DNA of 64,000 nt from Drechslerella dactyloides. Lineage: Eukaryota > Ascomycota > Orbiliomycetes > Orbiliales > Orbiliaceae. The notes under the pieces were generated by a model that ran no database searches, was not told the DNA's origin, and saw only the letters and a list, made by a program, of their open reading frames with translations. Location: positions 558,001-622,000 of the forward strand of contig JAGTWJ010000007.1 of NCBI GenBank assembly GCA_020064725.1. Direction: 5' to 3'. The position numbers and the translations under genes were made by a program. This document shows positions 34,364-44,238 of this stretch, piece after piece (position 1 is the first letter of the stretch; each line of letters opens with the position of its first letter).

Positions 34364-35559
34364 CTTCCTTTTTCTTGGTAGCAGAAAGCGCCGCGGACTG
34401 ACGAAGCATCCTCACGACGGCCTCCCTCTCTCACTCGAGATATACTCCGAAAACGAAAAGGACAAAAAAGAACGGCAGACGGGCGAGTGCTGGCCCCAGT
34501 CGACGCATCAGCATTCACTCATCCGTTCATTCCAGGGACTGGTGTGGCGGCGAAGACGGGTGTCACGAGCAAAAGGTTTGTCGTCTGCCGTGGATTCCTC
34601 CCCCCCTCTCTCCGTTCCTCTCTCCTGCGTCAGCCACCCCAAACGCGAGTAATATTAATGCAGACTCCCTCGCAGGTAGAAAAAGTCCCAAGCGAGAGCA
34701 CAAAATGACATCCCTCTGCCCGCTGGCAGGCCGGGGTTCACCGTTGGCGAATGAAACACGTCCATTCGCCCATGAGCACCCTCTTGGAAAACTGGACAGC
34801 GAGGCCAGGCTGCGACACTAGCTGGCCAGCAGCAGTCACGTTAGAGCATAGCTAAGGTGGGGTGACAACCTGAAAATCGTCTTCGTCGTCGAGAGTGACC
34901 TCACGGAGCCTCCGTCGTTGCCGTCGTCGGTCTCGGATCCAAGTGCCTGGTTCGACTATCTCTGGAAGTCGGGTGCCGGATATCGAGCTCTTATCAGCTG
35001 GTGCAACATCCAACAGAACAAACTCCGAGGCAGGGTCTCTTTTGGTACCTGTACAAGGAGTGCCACTCGATGGCGCACAATCTGCCTACGTTGGTGTGGT
35101 CTAGAATGTGGCTGGTGTATCGCTTGACGAACCCCCATCTTCATTCCATTATTTCACCATTCGGTTATAACTCAAGCCTTGGCCGCATGAAAGTTCGGGC
35201 CCGGAGACGGCAAACAGTTGATATCACCGTTGGTGCCTAAAGGCATGCCGCTCGATGTCTGCCAGTTGGGTGTCCGGGTGAATATATACTCTCGACCTGG
35301 GACCAGTATATAATAGATACACCAGGCCCTCACTGGAGCGAGTCAAGCAGTCCATGTTTGTCTCCATGCCTCCAATCGCCTACATATCAGAATTGATGAT
35401 TATCTAGCCGAACATACACATATCACGGGCCTCCCTCCTTCATCATTCCGATCACACGCAATCTGGCAATACGAATAAGCGTTGGTTTTTTCTGCGACAC
35501 AGCTTTACGTTTGCGCACGCCTACTTCTATATCTATATCGATATTTCGATACCAGAACC
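34364..35559. other. Intergenic region between divergent genes
   Basis: Contains the leader of the NIPA-like gene (to about 34700) and the promoter of the small gene at 35560. Short open frames near 34900-35240 overlap in several frames and are not protein-like. Confidence 0.4.
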
Positions 35560-36015
35560 ATGTCGAATTCGACGGATTCGGATTCAGAGCCGTATCATGA
35601 ATCCCTTGGTAGCTTCGTCAAAGACCTCATACGCCAAACCTTCTTTTTCTGGTGCTTCATGGCAATAATGACTTTCTCCGGTATTCAAAAGCGCCTCGAC
35701 GACTGGGCGATCCGGAAAGGCATGGAATGGCGTGAGCGACGGCTGCAGCGACGGCGCGAACGCGAGTTACAGCTGGCCGGACCGGAAGCCGGTACCCAAA
35801 CCGCACCTGTCACTGCTGATGGGCAGGCACAGATGGCCGAAGTTAGTGATGTGGGCCATAGTGTTATTTTGAATACTATCGTGGCCCAGGCACCGGATAC
35901 GACGGAGGCAAAAGCGGAGGATGGGGCTGTGGAAGCGACTGAGGAGGATAGGATTCCGGTCGAGCAGGCGGTGGACTATGGTACGCAGGGAGCAAAAGCA
36001 TCAGACGGACAATAG
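35560..36015 (+). CDS. Small hypothetical protein with one hydrophobic segment
   Basis: 151 residues. The frame is open further upstream, but the ATG at 35560 has a good context (AACCATGTC) and gives an acidic, Ser-rich start typical of such proteins. One hydrophobic stretch lies at about residues 27-43 (TFFFWCFMAIMTFSGI), followed by an Arg-rich amphipathic helix (WRERRLQRRRERELQL), then an acidic Ala/Glu/Thr-rich tail. It could be a membrane-anchored cytosolic protein. No family is recognised, and homologues are needed to prove it is real. Confidence 0.5.
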   Translation: MSNSTDSDSEPYHESLGSFVKDLIRQTFFFWCFMAIMTFSGIQKRLDDWAIRKGMEWRERRLQRRRERELQLAGPEAGTQTAPVTADGQAQMAEVSDVGHSVILNTIVAQAPDTTEAKAEDGAVEATEEDRIPVEQAVDYGTQGAKASDGQ

Positions 36016-36689
36016 CAGGTATAAGAGCCTGCGTATGTAATTTTGACGGGCGCCAGCTAGCAGTTGTCTCGCGAAGCCAGCCCATCGTGCTCTGGGCAGG
36101 CGTAACAGGATAATCATGAGGAATTCGAGTTATATGATACACGCTGCCTTTCTACGGAGCAAACCCACCATGTGAATGAATTAGTCTCGGGGCCTGGCAA
36201 GTCTGGCCTCGAGACTATGAATGAATGTAGGTTCAGGAATAAACGAGATAGCCTAGCCATTTACTTTCTCCAACGGTGAATCATGATGCCGCGGCCGCTT
36301 AACATTATATATGCCGCAGGCGCGAATTGCGTGAGCTTGAGCACAGGAACATGCACACTGCATACGAGAATCTCAATAATTCACAGCCTACCAATCTAGG
36401 AGGCCTCGGCGGCTATATCCTACCAAATGGCCGTAACGGTATGGACAAGTGGATGCTCATGTGGAGTCCTGTCTGTACGTACCTAATGTTATTATAATGT
36501 TAAAAGTCTCTGTTTGAACTGAAGCGTTTGCAATTTTCATTACGAAATTAAATAAGTGATGTCTGTAGTGGACGATAGCTTGGTCGTTACGAAGTTAACG
36601 GACTGGTCCCGCAAGCCAAACACACGCAAACCACGCTCTAGCTCTGCGTGTAACAACAATTAAACCCTGCCGGTTACACCTTGAAGCAT
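36016..36689. other. Intergenic, with short repeated motifs
   Basis: No gene. Carries three copies of the GTCTCG...GCCAG motif (36064, 36200 on the minus strand, and a divergent one at 36602), see the dispersed motif entry. Confidence 0.4.
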
Positions 36690-37277
36690 TTAGACACTGG
36701 CGTACGTCGAGCCCGACAGTCGTGGCGCCGCTTTCTCCTTGTCTTCTTCCAACTTGAGGTCCCCTGACTCCAGGTTGCTAGTACAGGTTGGCGGTGTTTT
36801 ATCGGCACTTGGGCTTGAATTTAACGTTTCCTGCCGACGGCGTCTGCTCCGCGCTTCCAAAACTGCAATCCACCAGCCAAGCGCGGCCCCTGCGACGACC
36901 GCCGCTAATCCAAGGATGATTGCGGCGACTGCGGCCGCAACCGTGATACGATGGCTGCCCGTGTCTGTAGAAGCGGTAGTTGTCGTGAGGCCGGCTGGTG
37001 GTTGGGTCGATGTCGGTGAATACCAAGATAACGAGCGCAAACCTGCGCTGGGAAAACATACCGTTGATACAGGCCGCGGGAGCAGAGTCGTGGGGGTGAT
37101 AGGCTCTGTGATGTATGTGTGAATGGAGGGAGCTTTCGACGGTGAAATAGAGTCAGGATGGTGGCTGGCCAGTGCGGATGACGAGCTGGTCGTCTCTGCG
37201 TCGGCTTGCGCAGCTGCTAGTGGGTGAAGAAAAAGGTATATGAAGTAGTAGGTCGAGATGTATAATGGTAGTCGCAT
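36690..37277 (-). CDS. Type I single-pass membrane protein, Ser/Thr-rich
   Basis: 195 residues from the ATG at 37277, chosen because it begins a clean signal peptide (MRLPLYISTYYFIYLFLHPL, then AAAQA as a likely cleavage site); an ATG at 37325 would add 16 residues before it. The ectodomain is short and Ser/Thr/Pro-rich, likely O-glycosylated. One membrane span lies at about residues 111-140 (Ala/Val/Ile-rich), followed by a basic stop-transfer cluster (RSRRRRQE) and a 50-residue cytosolic tail. This layout is common in fungal cell-surface sensor-like proteins, but no WSC or other named domain is present. Confidence 0.65.
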   Translation of the reverse strand: MRLPLYISTYYFIYLFLHPLAAAQADAETTSSSSALASHHPDSISPSKAPSIHTYITEPITPTTLLPRPVSTVCFPSAGLRSLSWYSPTSTQPPAGLTTTTASTDTGSHRITVAAAVAAIILGLAAVVAGAALGWWIAVLEARSRRRRQETLNSSPSADKTPPTCTSNLESGDLKLEEDKEKAAPRLSGSTYASV

Positions 37278-37375
37278 CGCGAGACTGGGTATTCTAATCT
37301 TGGGTCCGCTATTCGGGCAATACATAAAATAATTCGTAAACTTCGGTTTGGCGCGCTGCAGCGCTGAAGGTATCC

Positions 37376-37403
37376 GCCACTTCGGTCGATATCACGAAGT
37401 GGC
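37376..37403. repeat. Perfect 9-bp inverted repeat (hairpin)
   Basis: GCCACTTCG at 37376-37384 and its complement CGAAGTGGC at 37395-37403 enclose a 10-base loop GTCGATATCA. It lies about 100 bases upstream of the membrane-protein gene at 37277 and may be a transcription-factor dyad or a transposon end. Confidence 0.7.
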
Positions 37404-37601
37404 CTATAGAGGGAAAAAAACAGAAAAATAAATTAAATGGTATCCGGCAGTGTCGGGCTATGCGTGTACCGTATATCTCGCTATATAACGTATATTTGTA
37501 TATATTATCTGTACGTCCGTCAGTTTCTGTTCTTACGACAGTCTGATGGAGGCGGGGTTTATAAGGTCAGTTTTCGCAAATATCGAAGCCTCGCTACACC
37601 G

Positions 37602-38290
37602 TTGTCTCGCAAGCCAGACGCCTTCCTACCGCTAATATAACGTTATGTTCATAAGCTGGCGCCATGGCATACTCTCTGCACCACGACGGAGCCAAGACAA
37701 GGCTGGCTTCAACTAGCGACATGTTGATCGCGACCTCGATACCACATCAGTAAGCAAGTACCGTATGCCTACTTGTACTTATGTACTTCCTTTTTGGCTT
37801 ATTTTGTTTCGCGGGCTGGAAGACCTACCTACTAACATCTTGTAGCATGTTACGTAGCGTCACCGATCACCATTGCATTAATATCATCACTTCTTTATAA
37901 TATGCTGCTAGGTTCTCCAATCAATTGAGCTGCAGGGTCAATTGTGAAAGTAGAGCGCTAGCAGGATCCTAGGACGCTTGGTCCTTGGCACCATGTTAAC
38001 CAGTTAGCCAGTCTCGAGACGAATCCCGTTCTCCATGCATAACGGCCCGATACTGCATCTGACACACCTCCAACACGTTCTTTTACGGCAACCAACACAT
38101 GCACATCACACTCCAGCGGAACGCGGATTACTACCCAAGCTTGCATCTCAGTGGTCTCGCGACATCTCAACCACCGAGACAAATTCGGGGATAAGAATGG
38201 TCTCATTGGAATTAGGTGTCCGGACTTAAGACTTGTATCCTTTTTAATTAGAATTGTGGGCTGTTGTGGTCTCGTAAACCAGACCCTTCC
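37602..38290. repeat. Dispersed GTCTCG-n-AGCCAGAC motif, best-matching pair
   Basis: TGTCTCGCAAGCCAGACG at 37603-37620 and GGTCTCGTAAACCAGACC at 38268-38285 are each followed by CCTTCCT-type sequence. Each forms an imperfect GTCT...AGAC dyad. Further relatives are at 36064, 36200 (minus), 36602, 42701 and 54097 (minus). The pair differ mainly by C/T and G/A changes, as expected from RIP-type decay of repeats in ascomycetes. Confidence 0.4.
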
Positions 38291-38920
38291 TTGCCACAAC
38301 TGTTGGGCTGCCGGCTGTTTTAGAATTTTGTAGTAGGAAAACTTAAGGCTTGGATGAGCTGCTGTCTTCTAATGTAACTAATATTTGAATGAGAAAATTT
38401 TTGTGTTTGGCTTGGGGTACACTATTTATATGTCCGGGTGTTCACTGGGAGGAGTATACCCGTTGAACGGAAAAGGATTTTTACTTTCACTTTATGTCCC
38501 GCCGGAGGGGTAGACTTGCTATAGTCAATTGTTACTCTGTATATATATAGCATAAAAACACACAGGCACATAAAGAGAGACACACATATGAACACCCTCA
38601 AGATCTCCAACTTGGAATATAGAACTATATAAGGCTATAAACCATCAAATTTGAATGCACTTCGAGTGCGTCTGGTTTAGAGGACCAGTTATAAAGAGCG
38701 TATGAAATTCATCGCTACGTACACGGCCACCACTGCAAGGAGAAATTGAAAGCAATAATTGTTCCACCACGTGTAGTAATAGAATGCTGGCTCAACATTG
38801 TGTTCAAAAGTACCAGCATCTAAAGAGAGTGTGACTTTCGTCGTTCAATTGATTGTAGTCGGCGCAGACTGGGGGTTGTTTTATTTTCCATTTTCCAAGG
38901 ATTGGCACTAGCTAGGAGCG

Positions 38921-39403
38921 CTAGCAGTAGCTTAGGCAATCCGTGATATCCACTTGCTGATAGCATCCGTTGTTACCCATGCCCCCACTCATCGCTGTTA
39001 TGGCGCCGTTGGAAGTCAGTTTGAGGGCGAGGTCGTTATTCACAATAAAAAGTCTGATGTTGTACCATGTTCCGTCCCTTGCCTGGGGTTGGATGCAAAT
39101 GCCGCACTTTGATGTGCGGTCGCTGATAGTGCCGGGAAGTTGAGCTGCGTAGACATTTGCGTTGAAGCGGGTGTAGACGGCGCCAATAGTGGAGACTCCT
39201 AGGACATTTCCGAGAAATGGGCAGGTGGTTCCACTGATGAGGTCCGTCGACGGTGAGCCATACCCGCTGTCTCCAGTGAAAGGTGGGAAACAAAATGGTG
39301 GAGGAGGCTGTCTTTCGACCAAGGGATTTAACACCTCCCCGGTTGGAGTAGCGGCAGCCATAGATGAGGCCAAAACAAGGGCAGCAGTATAGAAGAATTT
39401 CAT
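38921..39403 (-). CDS. Small secreted cysteine-containing protein
   Basis: 160 residues from the ATG at 39403, which begins a clear signal peptide (MKFFYTAALVLASSMAAA); the upstream ATG at 39451 is less likely. A short propeptide probably ends at LVER, a common fungal processing context, before QPPPPFCFPPF. The mature part has seven Cys, including a CGIC pair, a spaced GCYQ and a C-terminal DCLSYC. The segment from CGIC through TAMSGGM recalls the layout of double-psi beta-barrel secreted proteins (cerato-platanin or expansin-like), but the likeness is faint. Probably an extracellular protein or effector-like candidate. No toxin family is recognised. Confidence 0.7.
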   Translation of the reverse strand: MKFFYTAALVLASSMAAATPTGEVLNPLVERQPPPPFCFPPFTGDSGYGSPSTDLISGTTCPFLGNVLGVSTIGAVYTRFNANVYAAQLPGTISDRTSKCGICIQPQARDGTWYNIRLFIVNNDLALKLTSNGAITAMSGGMGNNGCYQQVDITDCLSYC

Positions 39404-40714
39404 ATTGCTTAAAGCTGATTGATATGAAACAAGTATTTTAAAGGATAGCAAAATATATAAAAGTGCGAGGTTCTTCTAAATAGTGGATCTGATGGCTTTT
39501 TGGTTTGATAATGGTACTGGTAGGACAGTAAAAATTTCCAGCTGGATAGGAGATTATGCGGCCTTATATGTCTGAGATGAAGGACTATCTATGGATCCCT
39601 CCAATGTCAATATAGTACTAAGTATGAGCCAAGGAAGAGTTTCTTTCTCCACTCTATGAGCTCGGCATCTCCGGCCGGCCCGGTGGCAAGTACCCGAGCT
39701 CGCAGGGGTGTCGATTGCAGATTATATGGGTCGCCGTGTGCACGCGTCAACATCTCGCCAATAGCCGAAGAAATCGCCTAAAGGTCAGCAACCAACCCAA
39801 CCGGGTCGTACTAGTTACTACATAAAATTAATTCTATTGGCTATATAACAATGTGCATGGATACCTACTAGAGTACTGCTCTCAAGATTGCAACCGCTCA
39901 GGGACTTACTATGTACTTCATTATGCATTCTTTGAACTTTAAATTTTTGAACTCTAAAATTACATAGATATCTCCTCGCCTATGTCCTACGGGGGGTATA
40001 TTGTATACAGATATATCAGGCCCTTGTATTGTAACTGATATCCGAAGTGTCAGCCTGAAGATAGTTCCTCAGAAAGGGCCAGTAATAGCTTGACAGGGAC
40101 CCTGGACGTCTCTATGGAGGATCATATATGTTCTCGGAGTGCACATCACACGATGTGAGGTTGCTGAAAAGGGAGACTCGGTTATACTAATCCGGAGCAG
40201 ATCGCAGTAGGAATTCGCGAATATTCGCTACACCATGAAGACCCCGGCCAGAGCTCACTCAATTTTAACTGTGTTGCAGGATTGCTGTTAGGCGTGCCTC
40301 CCGCGGGTAGGTACGGTATACGTACGTAGGTAAGTAGGTACGTAGCTGTCGATACTCTTGCAATCCCAGTGAGAGTATGCCTCGTCCGTTGCAATTGACA
40401 TACGCTGGTGCAAGCTCGCTGTGATTTTGTGAATTAAGCTTGCGGAGCCTGTTCGTCGACGTCGTTGCTGGGCCAAAACACTGACCGGCAGAATATCAAA
40501 TAGCTATAGCCTTTCAATCTGACGCCTGCTTATAATTATTGATACAAATGAGTATCCAGACATAGTTGCATTCGGATGACGTGAAAGATAGATTTCAATC
40601 TCCCAAGTCTCAAGTTCTCAAGAACATCTTAAAATGTATCGTAATACATAACTTCAAGCCAGTCAGCATATCTACATCATCGATTAGAATTGGGCTCAAG
40701 TGACTGCGATAAAA
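39404..40714. other. AT-rich intergenic region
   Basis: No gene seen. Contains short TACGTAGGTAAGTAGGTACG-type words near 40320 that are frequent in such regions of fungal genomes. Confidence 0.35.
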
Positions 40715-41571
40715 ATGCTGTCAGACAGTAAGAAACTCTCTGAGTTTGCTCTAGTCTCCTACAACCGACACTTCTGTGGCAATGAACACAAGAAACCAAC
40801 GCTCACCACTACATGTTCCTTGCCAAAGTTCCTTTCATCACCTTTCACCACGACAGACTACGATCGTTTTTCGACTACAGAGTATATACTATCGCTTCAA
40901 AGGTTAGCACAATCGTGTACCCAAACTCAAGTTCCGATGCAGGCAAGCTAATCCCACTCGTCCTATCCTTGTATGTTTACTCCTGCTAATGTCTCATGTC
41001 TATAGATACCGAGGGTACTGGCTCGTAGCAACTCTCAATCAAAAGATCTCTTGGTATGTTTGTTACATGTTCACAGCCCTCCTCCGCCCATGCAGATTCT
41101 AGAGCAGATACGGACGGGTTCCTGCCTAGCTATGCGCACATGTTAGCTGGCAGGATTCCGCTGAGGGAGGATTCGGTGGCCAAGTTATCCTATCGGATAC
41201 AGGCTTATTCTCCTCGGTTTCGGAGACTGGAAAGGTCGATCCATCGTTTCAAAGTGCTCGCCAACGCAGCCAGGATCGCAACATGCCGGTACATCAAGGT
41301 CGAATATTTATCGGGCTCGGCTATCCCAAGAAACATCGCAGAGATACCTAGGCTTTGAGAGAAAGAGCATCGAGATCATCGACGGCCTATGCTCGAGTAT
41401 AGAGCTGTCTTGCGCAGTAATCCGCAGCGGATTAGTGAGGCTCAGAAAAGCCCGTACCATATAGATCCAGGTGAAAGCTATGCAGCTTATAAGAGAGCTC
41501 AATACTATGGAGATAGGGCCACGGAGCGTTACAACAATACTTTTGACGCAGAGATAAACCTCACTTTGTGA
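40715..41571 (+). pseudogene. Possible decayed gene or gene fragment
   Basis: Several coding-like pieces follow one another. A good intron pattern runs from GTATGT (about 40971) to a TATAG acceptor at 41006, and a second from GTATGT (about 41055) to CACAG. A frame open from 41056 meets a TGA at 41356-41358 and then stays open to 41571, ending ESYAAYKRAQYYGDRATERY. All three plus frames are partly open in the last 230 bases, so the correct frame is not certain. A CGA to TGA change would explain the stop. No family is recognised. Confidence 0.25.
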
Positions 41572-41602
41572 ACGGGAGGGAGACTTAGACAACAGTACTA
41601 CG

Positions 41603-41968
41603 ATGAAGGCTGCAGGGAAACTTGAACCTAGCGAAGAGGAGACGAAGATGGGCGGTACAAATGAAAGTAAGCACTATCTCAACGTATCTTGTCATACCTA
41701 AGCTATCTCAGGTGTTTAGAGAATTGAGGTTAATATGATATGACTGTTCTTTATAGGCTGGAAGGGCTACCTCAGCAACAGCCGTGCCGACGTAGGCCTT
41801 GCTTGCGAAGGCCACAAATATGGCTTTGCTTTTGTCACAGGTGACAAAACATTTCACAAAAACTTTGGCGCCGGCCTCCACAGAGAAGGCGTCACAACCT
41901 ACAAGGTGCCGATATCATGGATGGAGTCTTCCATTCAAATCTCGCCAGATGACTTCGACATTGGTTAA
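41603..41968 (+). CDS. Small two-exon gene of unknown family
   Basis: Exons 41603-41666 and 41757-41968 join across an intron with GTAAGC donor and TATAG acceptor (41667-41756), giving 91 residues. The short first exon is charged (MKAAGKLEPSEEETKMGG). The second is compact and protein-like, with aromatic and Gly residues regularly spaced: GWKGYLSNSRADVGLACEG spans the junction and is followed by HKYGFAFVTGDKTFHKNFG, then YKVPISWMESSIQISPDDF. There is no signal peptide or membrane span, so it is probably cytosolic. The frame is open for 45 bases before the ATG, so an upstream exon cannot be excluded. I recognise no domain. It lies 3.5 kb from the NLR gene. Confidence 0.6.
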
Positions 41969-43245
41969 GTCTTCTTGGCCCAGCATGAGGCATCTGTCAA
42001 AACATTTGCAAAGAAACATACGCGAAGGCTTGAGGGAGAATGATAACATAGAATATATATGGTGCTGTTGTGAATGATACCCGGTCGGTAATTGCTGTGT
42101 TTTGGAATAGGTCTTGGTTTAGGGTTTGAGATTTGGGTGAGGCTGTGGAGGCCTCTGAATCGTCTCGCCGAATTCATATTGAAAAGTTAGGCGTACTGAG
42201 AATCTGCTTCGAGTTTTCTATAATCGCGATAATTAAGATATTGGTATCGGCTAGTTCTGAAGCCAGAGTATCAGGGGCCACGAACGGTGCGCGCAACATC
42301 GGAACAAACCGCAGGGTATGGGCGTGTAAGCCGATCTCACAAGCTGGAATGTTACTCCGGATTTATAGTAGCCTACAAGTAGGCATGCCGGAGACATAAG
42401 TCCGGCAGCTTTGCTAGCTCCAGGATTAGCATTCTGGTTTGTGGCGACTATATATCGCTATCGCCAATTAACGAGTATTACAGGTAAGCCAGGAGCATGA
42501 TACCGGTAAGAAAGTACTCTAAGCGAGCAAGTGAGCGCGTGAGCAAGTAAGCGAATACTTGATACACCAAGTCAACAGGATGTTAAGGACTACTGCTTGG
42601 GCGGACCAAGCTCATCTGGGACTCGACTCAAGGGTTAAGGATCGAAGATTTCTAAAAATGGAAACAACTCGTGTAGTGATACATTCTCGGGAGTAGAAAC
42701 TTGTATCGCGAACCAGACTTTAACGGGCGAAGAGTGAAAACTTATCTCGAGGGCTGTATATTGATTTTATCTATTGATGCTATGCATAGGCATACATTTA
42801 CCCTGAGCAGAACGAATGCCATACTATGTCCGTGGCAATCTATACGGCAATATCGATCCGCAGGCTTTCAGGATAGAAAACAAAAGAGAGATTTTGTATT
42901 CTTGCAAGACTAAGGTCGGTTGTCCGAGGTATGAACTATAATCGCTTGATATTCGAATGCCCGGACATACCACTGCACGTACTAGTTCAAATCAACAAAG
43001 TTAGAGATCGGATATGTTGAAAGGATACGAGGCGCAGGTACATAGAGCTTGACAACCGCATGCTAAAAGAGCTAGTCGGTTCACAAATCGTGAATCCATG
43101 AATACGCAAACTTGAATATATCAGTGGTAAGAGCAGACCACCCAACTATACGCTGCCTAATGCTTCACAATCTCCTAAGGCTAACTGACCATGCATACAC
43201 ACGAATTTCCAACCCTTACCGTTCATATTCACTGTCATAGATGTT
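41969..43245. other. Intergenic region
   Basis: No gene. Contains imperfect AGCGAGCAAGTGAGCG-type repeats at 42518-42556 and a GTCTCG-motif relative at 42701. Confidence 0.4.
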
Positions 43246-44238
43246 TCACGAATGCTGTCCAACCCGCTTTCGTCTCATGAGCTTGCACCACCACTCCTTA
43301 ATCATCCCCTTCATATCGGGGGCTATGAGTCCAAATATCGCACCGAGCGCGAAGAAGATGAGACAATAGAGGACAATCGAAATAACAGCAGCCGATCCAC
43401 CAGTATTGCAGGATTGCGGAGCCAACGTTGTTAAGCATGCCGGCTCGCGTACCGTCGGTTCTGGTGAGGGTAACGCCCATTCTGTTTTATCGGCCAGCGT
43501 GACTGTGGAGGGGGTGTATGTGGATGCGTATAGGCTGGCGGATATGCCGGTGATAGTTTGAACCTGGAGAGCAGTTGGATCGCTAGCTGACGAATTGACG
43601 AGCGTGGGCTCCGCTGAACGCTTCCTAGAGTCCCCTTCCCGGCCACTTTTCAAGACCACTGACGTGATATTTGTGAAATACACAGTGGTTCTGGGTACTA
43701 TAGTCTTGATCATTGAGACAGAAGAGAAAGGACCATAATCTATTGCATCAGGGTTGGTACCCGTGATGTACCAGATGGTCCTTTTGACTTTCAGGGTTTC
43801 AAGGGCATCCCAGTCAGTCTTGGTGCTCGATCTCTCGGTAATATGGACGGTTACTTGGGGCCTTTCAGTGACGGTGACAGGCGGTTCGGTGACAACTCGC
43901 GACTTCGTGATAGTGTGCGTGGCGCCCTCTTCGGAATTTTCGCCTGCGGTGCCAAACCGGTCTGCCACACTTTTGGGCCTTTTGGCTGTAGAAATGCGCG
44001 TGACTGTTATGATACCAGCGGTTCTATATGAAGTGTGCGTAATATAAACGATCGATTGGCTGAATGTTATCATCTCCGGAGTGGAGGACGGTGTCGAGTG
44101 TGGGTAGTTTTCCTCGGTAGCACTGCTTGAAGGATCATCTGCCAGATCCGAGTCGTGGGGCTTACGGTTGCGGCGGGGTAGGATGCCAGAGCTCATCTGG
44201 GACCTACGCGTAGCTCTGATGATAGTCGACGGAAGCAT
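43246..44238 (-). CDS. Thr/Ser-rich single-span membrane protein
   Basis: 330 residues from ATG 44238. No signal peptide is visible at this start. Most of the protein is Thr/Ser/Val-rich beta-like sequence with recurrent ITVT, TVTE and TTVYFTN pieces. One strong membrane span lies near residues 282-307 (VISIVLYCLIFFALGAIFGL), then a short basic tail with WWCKLMRRKR. It could be inserted tail-first, or a signal-bearing first exon may be missing. The Thr-rich region suggests a surface protein with O-glycosylation if it is indeed extracellular. No named domain. Confidence 0.6.
   Translation of the reverse strand: MLPSTIIRATRRSQMSSGILPRRNRKPHDSDLADDPSSSATEENYPHSTPSSTPEMITFSQSIVYITHTSYRTAGIITVTRISTAKRPKSVADRFGTAGENSEEGATHTITKSRVVTEPPVTVTERPQVTVHITERSSTKTDWDALETLKVKRTIWYITGTNPDAIDYGPFSSVSMIKTIVPRTTVYFTNITSVVLKSGREGDSRKRSAEPTLVNSSASDPTALQVQTITGISASLYASTYTPSTVTLADKTEWALPSPEPTVREPACLTTLAPQSCNTGGSAAVISIVLYCLIFFALGAIFGLIAPDMKGMIKEWWCKLMRRKRVGQHS

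Larger units (their letters stand above)
37278..38920. other. AT-rich intergenic region with repeat remnants
   Basis: No credible gene. Contains a perfect 9-bp hairpin (37376-37403) and copies of the GTCTCG motif at 37602, about 38011 and 38268. The two at 37602 and 38268 share similarity for about 28 bases. An eroded mobile element is possible. Confidence 0.4.

Noticed and set aside
41308..41592. Minus-strand frame with hydrophobic stretches
   Set aside because: Overlaps the plus-strand relic; three frames are open there and no family match supports this one.
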